Assembly (NCBI GenBank): GCA_020851035.1 | Contig: JADZDM010000031.1 | Coordinates: 18,096 to 82,095, forward strand | DNA from: Gemmatimonadaceae bacterium | GTDB lineage: Bacteria; Gemmatimonadota; Gemmatimonadetes; Gemmatimonadales; Gemmatimonadaceae | Direction: 5' to 3' | Length of the DNA stretch: 64,000 nucleotides | In this document: positions 35,620-43,975 of the stretch, one piece after another | How the letters are laid out: each line of letters begins with the position of its first letter | How positions within the stretch are numbered: the first letter of the stretch is position 1 | Translations under genes and position numbers: made by a program | The notes under the pieces: generated by a model | Seen by the model: the letters and a program-made list of their open reading frames with translations, nothing else | What the model was told of the DNA's origin: nothing | The model's database searches: none

Positions 35620-37179
35620 ATGGCATCACACCTCTGGCGCGAGTTCGCGCTCAACGTCGTCCTGCACAGCCTGGCCGGCGGCCTCACCGACACGGTGGCA
35701 GTCTGGATGCTGTTCAACCCGCACAAGCCCTTCCTGGGCGTGCAGGGAGCCATCCCGAAGAACAAGGCGCGCCTCGCGGCCAGCATCGGGAAGGTGGTCG
35801 GCGAGAAGTTGCTGACGCCGCAGGACATGCTCGCGGAGCTGACGCATGGCGGCATCCGCGATGCGTTCAACACGCGGGTGGCGACGGTGGTGCAGGGCCT
35901 CCTCGAGACCGAGCGGGGCTCGCTGCGGAGCCTCGTGCCGCCGTCGATGAGCGCGGAGCTCGAGCATGCGCTGCAGGGCATCGGCACCACGGTGGCGGAA
36001 CGGGTGGAGCTGTGGGTGGAGAGCGACGAGGCGCGGCCGGTGGTGATCGCGTTCGTGGCGCGCCTGCGGGATGCGATCGGCGACCAGACGCTCTCGGATG
36101 TCCTCCCGGCCGCGCGGCGCGCCGCCCTCGTGGACCAGGGGCGGGCGCTGGCCCTCACGCTGGCGCACAGCGACTCGGTGGCGACGGCGGTGGCTGGCAG
36201 CGTGCGGGCGCAGGCGGCTGCGCTGCTCTCGCGCGACGAGCCGATGCTCACGACCATGCCGCCCGAGCTGAGCGTGATGCTCGATAAGGCGGTGCACGCC
36301 TACATCCCGGTGGTGGTGGACCGCCTCGGCGCGTGGCTGTCGCAGGCCGAGAGCCGCGAGACGGTGAAGCGCACGCTGCAGGGCGTGATGTCGAAGTTCG
36401 TGACCGAGCTGCGCTTCCACGAGCGCGTGCTGGCGCGCTTCCTCGTCACCGAGCGTGCGCTGGAGAAGGCGCTCGACGCCCTCGGCGGCGACGGCGTGGA
36501 CGAGCTGTCGTCACTGCTGCGGGAGCCGGCGATCCGGGAGCAGGTCACGCGCGCGGTGCGCGACGGCGTCGAGTCGCTGCTGCGCAAGCCGCTGCGCGAC
36601 ATCGTCGGCACGCGCGATCCGGCGAAGGTGAGCGCACTCGCCGACAGCCTGTCGAACGGCGCGCTCCGCCTGCTGCGGGCCGAGTCCACGCAGGCGTTCG
36701 TGGCCGATCGCATCGAGTCGGCGCTGGAAGGCGTGGCGCACCGGCGCCTGGACGACCTGCTCTCCGGGGTGAGCAACGAGACGATCGCCGGCTGGATTCT
36801 CGAGGCGATGCGCGGCGATGCCACGCAGCAGTTCGTGCGGGACACGGCGGCCGGCGTGGTGCAGAAGGCTCTCGACGCGCCGATCGGCCGCCCCGCCCGA
36901 TGGCTCCCCGAGCACAGCAACGAACGGCTGGCCGGCATGCTGGCGCCGGCGATCTGGGACTGGATCGTGGAGGCGCTGCCCGGGCTGGTGCAGAAGTTCG
37001 ACGTGCCGGCGCTGATCGAGCGCAAGGTGAACGAGTTCAGCACCGAGCGCGTGGAGGAGATCGTGCGCGGCGTCACGCAGCGCGAGCTCAACCTGATCAT
37101 CAAGTTCGGCTTCGCCCTCGGCGCCGTGATCGGCGTGGGCACCTTCTTCATCTCGCAGGCGATCCGCGCGCTTCCCTGA
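35620..37179 (+). CDS. DUF445 family membrane protein
   Basis: 519 residues. The N-terminal VVLHSLAGGLTDTVAVWMLFNPHKPFLG is the family signature with its first membrane segment, followed by IPKNKARLAASIGKVVGEKLLT. A long helical middle with repeated VR..VESLL-type heptads follows, ending in a C-terminal membrane helix (FGFALGAVIGVGTFFISQAI). DUF445 proteins (YheB/YjiN-like) have no firm function. Both ends appear to be anchored in the inner membrane, with a large helical domain between them. Confidence 0.88.
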   Translation: MASHLWREFALNVVLHSLAGGLTDTVAVWMLFNPHKPFLGVQGAIPKNKARLAASIGKVVGEKLLTPQDMLAELTHGGIRDAFNTRVATVVQGLLETERGSLRSLVPPSMSAELEHALQGIGTTVAERVELWVESDEARPVVIAFVARLRDAIGDQTLSDVLPAARRAALVDQGRALALTLAHSDSVATAVAGSVRAQAAALLSRDEPMLTTMPPELSVMLDKAVHAYIPVVVDRLGAWLSQAESRETVKRTLQGVMSKFVTELRFHERVLARFLVTERALEKALDALGGDGVDELSSLLREPAIREQVTRAVRDGVESLLRKPLRDIVGTRDPAKVSALADSLSNGALRLLRAESTQAFVADRIESALEGVAHRRLDDLLSGVSNETIAGWILEAMRGDATQQFVRDTAAGVVQKALDAPIGRPARWLPEHSNERLAGMLAPAIWDWIVEALPGLVQKFDVPALIERKVNEFSTERVEEIVRGVTQRELNLIIKFGFALGAVIGVGTFFISQAIRALP

Positions 37180-37203
37180 CGGAGTCGCGCGGCCGCCGCG
37201 GTG

Positions 37204-37677
37204 TCAGTTGACCGGCGTGGACAGGCTGATCGTGACCGGCGCCGACACCTTGCCGCCCCGGACGATGGCCACCAGCACCTGCTGCGCGATGAAGGAGCTG
37301 AGCACCTCACGCTTGGTCGTGATGCCGATCAGCGTGGCGTCACCCGGCATGGCGACCCGGGCGTAGGACGGCGCGCCGACCGGGAGGATCAGCACCGTCT
37401 GGAATGGCTCGGCGGCGCTCACGGCGAGCTGCGCACTCGCGAAGTTGACGAGCGATCCGGTGAGCGTGACGACCGGGGGGGCGACGGTCGGATCGGGGGT
37501 GGGGAGCGCACCGGCGCCGGTGGAGTACCCCGACCCGAACACCACGAAGTTCAACCCGCCCACCGTCACGCCGGGGTCGGCCTGCGGCGGGTCCGTGATC
37601 GTGCTGCCACCGCATCCCGCACCGCCCGCCAGCAGCAGCGCCGCGAGCGCAAGGAACCGCCTCCTGGACTGCTGCAT
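37204..37677 (-). CDS. Small lipoprotein of unknown function
   Basis: 157 residues. MQQSRRRFLALAALLLAGGAGC is a lipoprotein signal (the twin Arg followed by F is also reminiscent of Tat signals), then a Gly/Pro-rich linker and a predicted beta-sandwich domain of about 100 residues (VVTLTGSLVNFASAQLAVSA). No family recognised. Start is supported by GGAGGCGCGG before the ATG. It is convergent with the DUF445 gene, 24 bases away. Confidence 0.7.
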   Translation of the reverse strand: MQQSRRRFLALAALLLAGGAGCGGSTITDPPQADPGVTVGGLNFVVFGSGYSTGAGALPTPDPTVAPPVVTLTGSLVNFASAQLAVSAAEPFQTVLILPVGAPSYARVAMPGDATLIGITTKREVLSSFIAQQVLVAIVRGGKVSAPVTISLSTPVN

Positions 37678-37754
37678 CCGCGCCTCCGTGTGTCGGTGTG
37701 CGACGACCAGCGGCCACAGGCGTCACGCGCGGAAACGTACCCCGCGCGAGGGGA

Positions 37755-38723
37755 TTAATCCATCGCGAATTCGCGGGCGAAGGCCACGTCGAAGGAGAAC
37801 GTCTTGGCGCGGCTGCGGGTCTCCATCATGTCGGCCACCCGCAGCAGGCGGGCCGGAACGGCCATGATCTTCTCCTGTGCCTTCCGGCCCAGGTCGTCCA
37901 GCCCCGTCACGGCGCCGATCGCCCAGAAGCGGATCAGCTCCTCGACGATCCGGAGGTAGTCGCGCGGGCCGTAGATGCCGGCGCGCCGCACCACGTCGGC
38001 CATGTCGCGGAAGTGCGGCATGCTCACCCCCGGCATCTCGATCGACGGCATGATCTCGGCCGCGGAGAGCATCGCGCGATTCGGGTCGCGCTCGAGCACC
38101 GCCTTGAAGATCGCACGGTAGAAGGTGTAGTGCCGGGCCTCCTCCTTCGCGACGTTCGACAGCACCTCGCCGATCAGCGGCTCGAAGCTGCCGGCGAGCT
38201 TGCCGGTGTTGGCGTGGCTCACCTGCGTCGCACGTTCCTGCAGCGACGTGTACACGAACACGCGGTACGGATCACGGTCCCATGCCGGTGCGAACCCGGC
38301 CTTCAGGTACTCGAACTGCATCCGCTCGAGCACGGGATTGTCGAGGATCCGGCTGTCGTGCATGTAGTCGTGCAGCACGGCACCGTGCCGGTCCTCCTCG
38401 GCCGTCCAGAGGTTCGTCCACTTGTGCCAGAACGACTCGTTGCCGAGGTACACCGCCAGCAGGCGGTGGAAGTGCGGCAGCCCCTCCTCGGTGAGGAGGT
38501 TGAGCGCGAGCGCGACGCGCGCCGGCGTGGAGATGCCGGCGCTGCGCTCGCGCAATGCCCGCAGGTACGCGTCGGGATCGGTGTCCGGCGCCGGCGCGAG
38601 CAGTTCACTCGGGAACCAGAGCACACGCTTCGCTTCGTGCGCGACCATCAGTTCATCCACGAGCGGCTCGAGATCCGAGAGAACCTCGACCTTCGCCAGC
38701 AGGTCGTTCGAGGGAGCAGTCAT
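37755..38723 (-). CDS. Acyl-ACP desaturase (ferritin-like di-iron)
   Basis: Introduces a double bond into acyl-ACP with O2 and reduced ferredoxin. 322 residues from the ATG at 38723. The two di-iron motifs are TAEEDRHGAVLHDYM and VAKEEARHYTFYRAIF (plant stearoyl-ACP desaturases have EENRHG and DEKRHE), and the substrate-channel helix WTNLWTAEED is conserved. The 60-residue upstream extension in the same frame is Arg-rich and not family-like. Likely cytosolic; sets membrane unsaturation, so it is aerobic. Confidence 0.88.
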   Translation of the reverse strand: MTAPSNDLLAKVEVLSDLEPLVDELMVAHEAKRVLWFPSELLAPAPDTDPDAYLRALRERSAGISTPARVALALNLLTEEGLPHFHRLLAVYLGNESFWHKWTNLWTAEEDRHGAVLHDYMHDSRILDNPVLERMQFEYLKAGFAPAWDRDPYRVFVYTSLQERATQVSHANTGKLAGSFEPLIGEVLSNVAKEEARHYTFYRAIFKAVLERDPNRAMLSAAEIMPSIEMPGVSMPHFRDMADVVRRAGIYGPRDYLRIVEELIRFWAIGAVTGLDDLGRKAQEKIMAVPARLLRVADMMETRSRAKTFSFDVAFAREFAMD

Positions 38724-38730
38724 GCGGCGG

Positions 38731-38736
38731 AATATG
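38731..38736 (-). promoter_or_regulatory. -10-like element 7 bases before desaturase start
   Basis: On the minus strand CATATT ends 7 bases before the ATG at 38723 (CATATTCCGCCGCATG), almost identical in layout to the purE start region. No ribosome site. Confidence 0.5.
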
Positions 38737-38926
38737 GAGGAAGGGCTGCCATGCCGTCGGGGGTGCCAGCCCCGGCCACGCGAGCACCTGCGCCGTGGTG
38801 ACGGAGCTGTCCACCGAATCTGTCTCCTGCCCGCACGCGCGCCACTCCGGGCCCGCCACATGCCCCGCGCCATGCGGCACGAGCCCCGTCGCGCAGCGTC
38901 CGCCAATGCGGACGCGCCTGCAGCAC

Positions 38927-40156
38927 TCAGCGCGGCGTGATGCTCACGGCCGAGGCGGCCACCAGCAGCTTCGTGACAGACGCAGGCACATCCTCGAGGA
39001 TCGTGATGTCACGCGCGCCGGACTTCTCGGTGCGGACCGTCACGCGCCGGCCACCACCCAGGACCTCGCGACGCCCCTCGCGCGACACCACCTCGGCGCC
39101 GTAGCGCTTCGCCATCGCGGCCGCCATCGCCTCGGCAAACTCCTCCGCATCGAGCGCGGTGTCCCACGTGCTCACCCACACCAGGCCATCACCACCCGGC
39201 ATCGTCACGGCGGCGTAGCGATCCCCGTCCTGCCCGCGTGCGGCCGCCGAGGCCCGCCCGACATCACCGAGCAGCTCGGCCAGCGCCAGCCGCGTCTCGA
39301 ACTCACCGAAGCTGTTCGCGTAGGCCTCCGTTGCACCGGCGAGGGTGAAGCGCACCTTCTCGGCCGGGTTGCCCTGCGCGCCCCACCGTTCCCGGTGCAG
39401 CACCTGCGAGGTGCTCGTCGGCAGCGCGGCCAGCAGCGCGGCGCCGGTCGTGCCGTCGTTCAGGACCGTCCGCACGAACTCGGCGCCACCGATGTAGGGA
39501 AAGAGCAAGCCCTCGGCGATGAATGCCGGCGCCGCGCTGAACGCGGGGTTCGCCGCACGTGCCTCACGGATGCTCTCGCGCGCCTTGTCCCACGCGATCG
39601 TGCGCGCGGCATTGCCGACCATGATGAGCGTCGCGTGCCCCTCGAACACGGCCTGCGCCGCCTCGACCAGGTCATCGTCACCCGGCAGGTTCTGGATCGA
39701 GTCCAGGTTCACGTACTGGTCCTGCAGTGCGTGCGTGAGTTCGTGGCGGATCACGGTCTCGCGCTCGACGCCGGCACGGCCCTCGACGACGTAGAGGGTC
39801 TTGGTCTTCGGGTCGTAGTACCCGACCACCTGCTCGGTGAGCAGCGTCGTCAGCATCCCGATCACGTCCACCGAGTCGGCCACCACGCCGAGGCGCTTCC
39901 AGACGCGGACCTTCGCGTCCAGGTCGCGACGGACCTCGGGGCGCGCGAACTGCGCGATGAGGAACGCCTGCACCTGCGCCTGCGTCTGCGCGGCCACCTT
40001 CGGCGGCTGCTTGAACGTCATCCCCGCCGCTTCCTCGACCTTCGGCAGCAAGGCGGTGACCTCACCCTGCAGGTCGCCGGCCTTCGGCATCGGCTTGCGG
40101 TCACAGGCCGCGAGCGCGGCCAGGGCGAGCAGGGTCAGGCGGAGTGGTCGGCGCAC
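38927..40156 (-). CDS. Lipoprotein with HELTH zinc-metallopeptidase motif
   Basis: 409 residues. Signal peptide and lipobox LAAC (about Cys18). Near residue 138 IRHELTHALQDQ provides HExxH, and about 30 residues later EAAQAVFEGHAT offers a Glu as a likely third ligand, the layout of gluzincins of the M1/M48-like clan. VVGYYDPKTKTLYVV precedes the zinc motif, as in related uncharacterised proteins. The C-terminal half has no recognised domain. GTG start. It follows the prepilin peptidase gene by 27 bases and is probably in the same transcript. Confidence 0.72.
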   Translation of the reverse strand: MRRPLRLTLLALAALAACDRKPMPKAGDLQGEVTALLPKVEEAAGMTFKQPPKVAAQTQAQVQAFLIAQFARPEVRRDLDAKVRVWKRLGVVADSVDVIGMLTTLLTEQVVGYYDPKTKTLYVVEGRAGVERETVIRHELTHALQDQYVNLDSIQNLPGDDDLVEAAQAVFEGHATLIMVGNAARTIAWDKARESIREARAANPAFSAAPAFIAEGLLFPYIGGAEFVRTVLNDGTTGAALLAALPTSTSQVLHRERWGAQGNPAEKVRFTLAGATEAYANSFGEFETRLALAELLGDVGRASAAARGQDGDRYAAVTMPGGDGLVWVSTWDTALDAEEFAEAMAAAMAKRYGAEVVSREGRREVLGGGRRVTVRTEKSGARDITILEDVPASVTKLLVAASAVSITPR

Positions 40157-40183
40157 GGAGCGGTTGAGCGGGACGGCGGAAGG

Positions 40184-41023
40184 TCAGTGGAGCGGGACAC
40201 CGAGGAACGTACTGCCCCACTCCAGCAACCGGCTGCCGCCCACCAGCATCACCACCGCAGCGGGCGCGAGGAAGACGCCGAACGGCACCAGCGGCGGCTC
40301 GAACTCGCGGCCCTCGCGGCGTGCCCGCAGCCACGCGATCGGGTAGACGAGGCAGAGGAACGCCGCCGCACCCAGTGCCGCGGCCACGAACACCGTGATG
40401 ATCGCGCGCGTCGGGCCGACGGCGGCGCCCACGACGGCCATCAGCGTGGCATCGCCGAACCCCATCGCCTCCTTCTTCAGCGCAACCTCGCCCAGCCAGC
40501 CGATGATGGCGATGAAGCCGGCACCGGCGCACGCGCCGTAGATCGCCTCCACCGGCGGTGCGAACCACTGCTCGCCGCCGCTGTTGAAGAACGCCACGAC
40601 GCTGGTGGCGAGCACGAACAGGAAGCCGAACACCGTGAAGCCGTCGGGAATCACGTAGTGCTTGGCATCGGTGAGGGTGATGCCGAACATGATCGTGGCG
40701 AAGGTCGCCAGGCGAAGGCCGTCGAGGCTCCAGCCGCCGAGCGCCGCCGAGGCCGCCCAGATGCCGGCGACCGCGAGTTCGACCAGCGGATACTCGATGG
40801 AAATCGGCAGCGCGCAGCCGGCGCAGCGGCCGCGGAGCCGCAGCCACCCGAGCACGGGCACGTTCTCGTGCCAGCGGATCTCGCGCTCGCACTTGGGGCA
40901 ACGGCTGGCGGGCCGCACGACCGAGAGGCCGGCAGGCCAGCGCGAGACGCAGACGTTCAGGAACGAGCCGAAGCACGCGCCGAAGAGGGCCGCGCTGGCG
41001 AGGATGACGAAGGTGGCGTCCAC
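40184..41023 (-). CDS. pilD: Prepilin peptidase / N-methyltransferase (type IV leader peptidase)
   Basis: Bifunctional inner-membrane aspartyl protease that cleaves and methylates type IV pilin and type II secretion pseudopilin leaders. 279 residues: N-terminal GACFGSFLNVCVSRWP, a zinc-binding pair CPKC and CAGC, then the A24 protease aspartates in LTDAKHYVIPD and the family GxGD motif in EAMGFGDATLM. GTG start 4 bases after the SpoU methyltransferase stop. No pilin or secretion genes lie in the window. Confidence 0.93.
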   Translation of the reverse strand: MDATFVILASAALFGACFGSFLNVCVSRWPAGLSVVRPASRCPKCEREIRWHENVPVLGWLRLRGRCAGCALPISIEYPLVELAVAGIWAASAALGGWSLDGLRLATFATIMFGITLTDAKHYVIPDGFTVFGFLFVLATSVVAFFNSGGEQWFAPPVEAIYGACAGAGFIAIIGWLGEVALKKEAMGFGDATLMAVVGAAVGPTRAIITVFVAAALGAAAFLCLVYPIAWLRARREGREFEPPLVPFGVFLAPAAVVMLVGGSRLLEWGSTFLGVPLH

Positions 41024-41027
41024 GGAG

Positions 41028-41780
41028 TCAGCGAAGGGCGAACAGGAAGATGCCGGTCGCGACGGCCACGTTCAGTGACTCGACGGCGGCGCTGATGGGA
41101 AGCGCCACGGTCGTCGCGACGAGCGATTGCACCGCAGGAGACAGGCCCGCCCCCTCGTTCCCCACCGCCAGCGCCCACTGCGCGGGCACCGGCACGTCCT
41201 GGAGCGGAGTTCCGGCAGCATCGGCGCCCCACAACGGGACGCCGCGCCCCCCGAGGAACGAACCAAGCTCTTCCGCAGTGCAGGTCAGGGTGGGATGCAC
41301 GAAGTGACTGCCCATCGCGCTCCTGACGACCTTCGCGTTCCAAAGGTCAACTGTTCCCGGCAGGGCGACGGTGGCGGTCACCCCGAAGGCGGCGGCGCTG
41401 CGCAGGATCGTGCCGACGTTGCCGGGGTCCTGGACGCCGTCGAGGACCAGCAGGTGCAGGGGGGACGCCGTGAGGGCGTCGAGGGACCAGCGCGGGACGG
41501 ACGCGACGGCCAGCACCCCCTGCGGCGCGTCCGTGCCGGCGGCGGAGTCGAAATCGCGCTCCGAGACGTAGGCCACCGGGATCCCGGCATTCGCGGCCCG
41601 GTCGAGGAGCGCCGCAGCGCGCGGCACCTGGGCGGCGACGTCCGCAGCCAGCACACCCTCCACCGCCAGGCCGCTCTGCAGCAGTTCCTCGACCGTGCGC
41701 AGTCCCTCGGCCACGAAGCGGCCGCTGCGTTCGCGCGCCTTGCGGCGCTGCAGGTCCCGGGCAACGGTGAGCAGGCTCAC
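41028..41780 (-). CDS. TrmH/SpoU-family RNA 2'-O-methyltransferase
   Basis: SAM-dependent methyltransferase of rRNA or tRNA ribose 2'-OH, 250 residues from the GTG at 41780. N-terminal substrate-binding domain (RRKARERSGRFVAEG, EGVLAADV), then the SpoU knot with VLDGVQDPGNVGTILRSAAAFG (motif 1), AVGNEGAGLSPAV (motif 2) and LPISAAVESLNVAVATGIFLF (motif 3). It resembles RlmB, but the target base cannot be told. AGGATG stands ahead of the GTG. It lies 22 bases after purine nucleoside phosphorylase. Confidence 0.9.
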   Translation of the reverse strand: MSLLTVARDLQRRKARERSGRFVAEGLRTVEELLQSGLAVEGVLAADVAAQVPRAAALLDRAANAGIPVAYVSERDFDSAAGTDAPQGVLAVASVPRWSLDALTASPLHLLVLDGVQDPGNVGTILRSAAAFGVTATVALPGTVDLWNAKVVRSAMGSHFVHPTLTCTAEELGSFLGGRGVPLWGADAAGTPLQDVPVPAQWALAVGNEGAGLSPAVQSLVATTVALPISAAVESLNVAVATGIFLFALR

Positions 41781-41802
41781 GACGGCATCCTGGTGCGGGT
41801 GG

Positions 41803-42681
41803 TCAGAGTCCGGCGACGACGGCCGTGACGAGATCCTGGAACCGTCCCGCGGCCTCCCTCGACTCGTGCAGCACCTCGTCGTGGCTGAGCGGCTGCGCGG
41901 TGTAGCCCGCGGCGGCATTCGTGATGAGGCTCACGCCGGCACAGCGCATGCCAAGTGACCGCGCCGTGATCACCTCGGGCACCGTGCTCATGCCGACGGC
42001 ATCGGCGCCCAGCTTCTCCAGCATGCGCACCTCCGCCGGCGTCTCGTAGGTGGGCCCGAGCAGGCCGCAGTACACGCCCACGTCGAGCCGGATGCCCAGC
42101 CCACGCGCCGCCGCGTCGAGCTGTGCGGCGAGCGGCGCGTCGTAGGGGGCCGACATGTCCGGGAACCGCGGCTCACCCGGCTGCACCGGGCCGCACAACG
42201 GATGCCGGTTCATCAGGTTGATGTGATCGTCGATGCGCATCAGCGTGCCTGGCGCGAAGGTGCGCCGGATGCCCCCCGCCGCGTTCGACACGATGAGGGT
42301 GCGCGCGCCAAGGGCGTGCATCACCCGCACCGGGAAGACGGCGACGGCGGCCGGGTGCGCCTCGTAGAGATGAAACCGCCCGGCCAGGCAGATGACGGGA
42401 CGTCCCGCCAGCGTCCCGGTGATCAGGGCGCCGGCGTGCCCCTCCACCGTGGCAGGGGGAAAACCCGGCACGTCGTGGAACGGAATGCGCACTGCGTCGC
42501 TGATGCGGTCGGCGAGCCCACCCAGGCCGGAGCCGAGGATGATCGCCGCCACCGGGTCGGGGATCGGTCGCGGCACGAGCCGACGCACGACCGCCGCGGC
42601 TTCGGCGGCCGCCGCGCTGCCGTATCGCGCCTGCAGCGTCGCGTCCGTGATGACAGGCACCGCCGCCGGATGCATGGTCAT
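41803..42681 (-). CDS. Purine nucleoside phosphorylase (PunA type)
   Basis: Phosphorolyses inosine and guanosine to the free base and ribose 1-phosphate. 292 residues of the trimeric PNP/MTAP family: IILGSGLGGLADRI (phosphate loop), GRFHLYEAHPAA, VSNAAGGIRRTF, and the substrate segment AVGMSTVPEVI. Its ATG overlaps the stop of the adenosine deaminase gene (ATGA), so the deaminase product inosine goes directly to this enzyme. Confidence 0.95.
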   Translation of the reverse strand: MTMHPAAVPVITDATLQARYGSAAAAEAAAVVRRLVPRPIPDPVAAIILGSGLGGLADRISDAVRIPFHDVPGFPPATVEGHAGALITGTLAGRPVICLAGRFHLYEAHPAAVAVFPVRVMHALGARTLIVSNAAGGIRRTFAPGTLMRIDDHINLMNRHPLCGPVQPGEPRFPDMSAPYDAPLAAQLDAAARGLGIRLDVGVYCGLLGPTYETPAEVRMLEKLGADAVGMSTVPEVITARSLGMRCAGVSLITNAAAGYTAQPLSHDEVLHESREAAGRFQDLVTAVVAGL

Positions 42682-43739
42682 GCCGGTGCCCCGCCGCGCA
42701 ACAGCGCCGCGATCTCCGACTCCATGCGCGCCACGAGCACCTGCTTCTCCGCCACGGGGAGGAAGCTGCTGCGGAAGCCGTCCAGCGCCATGCCGGCGAT
42801 CTCCTCGATGGTGCAGTCACAGCTCGTCGCCGCGTGGTGGTACTCGTCCACCAGCGTCGTGCCCGACATCAGCCGGTTGTCGGTGTTGAGGCACACGTTC
42901 ATGCCCCGCGCGAGGAACTGCTTCAGCGGGTGCGTCTCGTATCGGTCGGTCACGCGGGTCTGGACATTGCTGGTGAGGCAGAGCTCCAGCGCGATGCCAC
43001 GTTCATGCACCTCCTCCACCAGCGCGGGATCCTCGAGCAGGCGGGTGGCGTGCCCGATGCGGTGGGCATGGCAGTCGTGCACCGCCTGGCGGATGGAATC
43101 GGCGCCGTCTCCCTCCCCGGCATGGCAGGTGCAGGCGAGGCCGTGCTCCTTGCAGTACTCGAACGCCGCCGCATGACGCGAGGCCGGGTTGCCGAACTCG
43201 CCGCCGGCGAGGTCGAACCCCACCACGCCGCGCGCCTGGTAGCCCACCGCCAGGCGCGCCAGGTCGAGTGAGAGCACCGGGTCGTAGTGGCGCAGGCTGC
43301 ACACGATCAGTCGCGCGGTGACGTCCGCCTCCGCCTCCGCCTTCCGGATGCCGCGCAGCGGGGCCTCGATCGCCTCGGCGAGCGACAGCCCCTCCAGCGT
43401 GTTGAGCGGCGGCGCGAAGCGCATCTCGATGTACTTCACCCCCTCCGCCGCGACGTCGATCGCCAGCTCGTATGCGATCCGTTCCAGTGCCTCGGCGGTC
43501 TGCATCACCGAGAGCGTGGTGTCGAAGCGCATGAGGTAGTCCTCGAGGTTCCGGGCGTCGTCCACGCGCATGTAGTCGCGCAGCGCCTCGGCGTCGTCGC
43601 GCGGCATCGCCACGCGGTACTCCCGCGCCAGCTCGAGCATCGTCTCCGGACGCACCGAGCCGTCGAGGTGGCAATGCAGCTCCGCCTTGGGCAGTCGACG
43701 CAGGAGCGACCGGTCGGAGGCCACCGGCACCGGGCTCAC
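42678..43739 (-). CDS. add: Adenosine deaminase
   Basis: Zinc hydrolase that converts (deoxy)adenosine to inosine. From GTG 43739, 353 residues. Zinc and catalytic residues are visible in KAELHCHLDGSVRPE, CHAGEGDGADS, HRIGHATRL and CLNTDNRLMSGTTL. The frame is open further upstream but the GTGA overlap with the preceding gene fixes the likely start. It lies between the beta-grasp-like gene and purine nucleoside phosphorylase with 4-base overlaps on both sides. Confidence 0.96.
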   Translation of the reverse strand: MSPVPVASDRSLLRRLPKAELHCHLDGSVRPETMLELAREYRVAMPRDDAEALRDYMRVDDARNLEDYLMRFDTTLSVMQTAEALERIAYELAIDVAAEGVKYIEMRFAPPLNTLEGLSLAEAIEAPLRGIRKAEAEADVTARLIVCSLRHYDPVLSLDLARLAVGYQARGVVGFDLAGGEFGNPASRHAAAFEYCKEHGLACTCHAGEGDGADSIRQAVHDCHAHRIGHATRLLEDPALVEEVHERGIALELCLTSNVQTRVTDRYETHPLKQFLARGMNVCLNTDNRLMSGTTLVDEYHHAATSCDCTIEEIAGMALDGFRSSFLPVAEKQVLVARMESEIAALLRGGAPA

Positions 43740-43975
43740 GACGCGGCCTCCGTGCCACGCTCGCGATTGGCGACGGTGCGGTAGATCACGCCGCCGTAGG
43801 CCGCGGTGCCGGGCGGGACGGGCAGGCCGCGGCTGTCGGCGATGAGGCGCGTGCCGGCCGCCACGGCGTCGGCCTCGGCGGCGTCGGCCGCGCGGATGGC
43901 ATCGAGGGCGGTGGCTCCGGCGGGGACGTCGTACCCGCGGGCGTTCACGAACACACGGACGGTGGACATGGTCAT
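43736..43975 (-). CDS. Small conserved-looking protein, possible beta-grasp fold
   Basis: 79 residues. VRVFVNARGYDVPAGATALDAIRAAD reads like the first strands and helix of ThiS/2Fe-2S beta-grasp proteins, which often carry VxVNGxxxxVPxGxTxxDAI. The rest (LPVPPGTAAYGGVIYRTV) lacks the cysteine set of ferredoxins and a terminal GG. Both ends overlap neighbours by 4 bases (ATGA and GTGA), so it is almost certainly translated as part of the salvage operon. No function assigned. Confidence 0.7.
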   Translation of the reverse strand: MTMSTVRVFVNARGYDVPAGATALDAIRAADAAEADAVAAGTRLIADSRGLPVPPGTAAYGGVIYRTVANRERGTEAAS

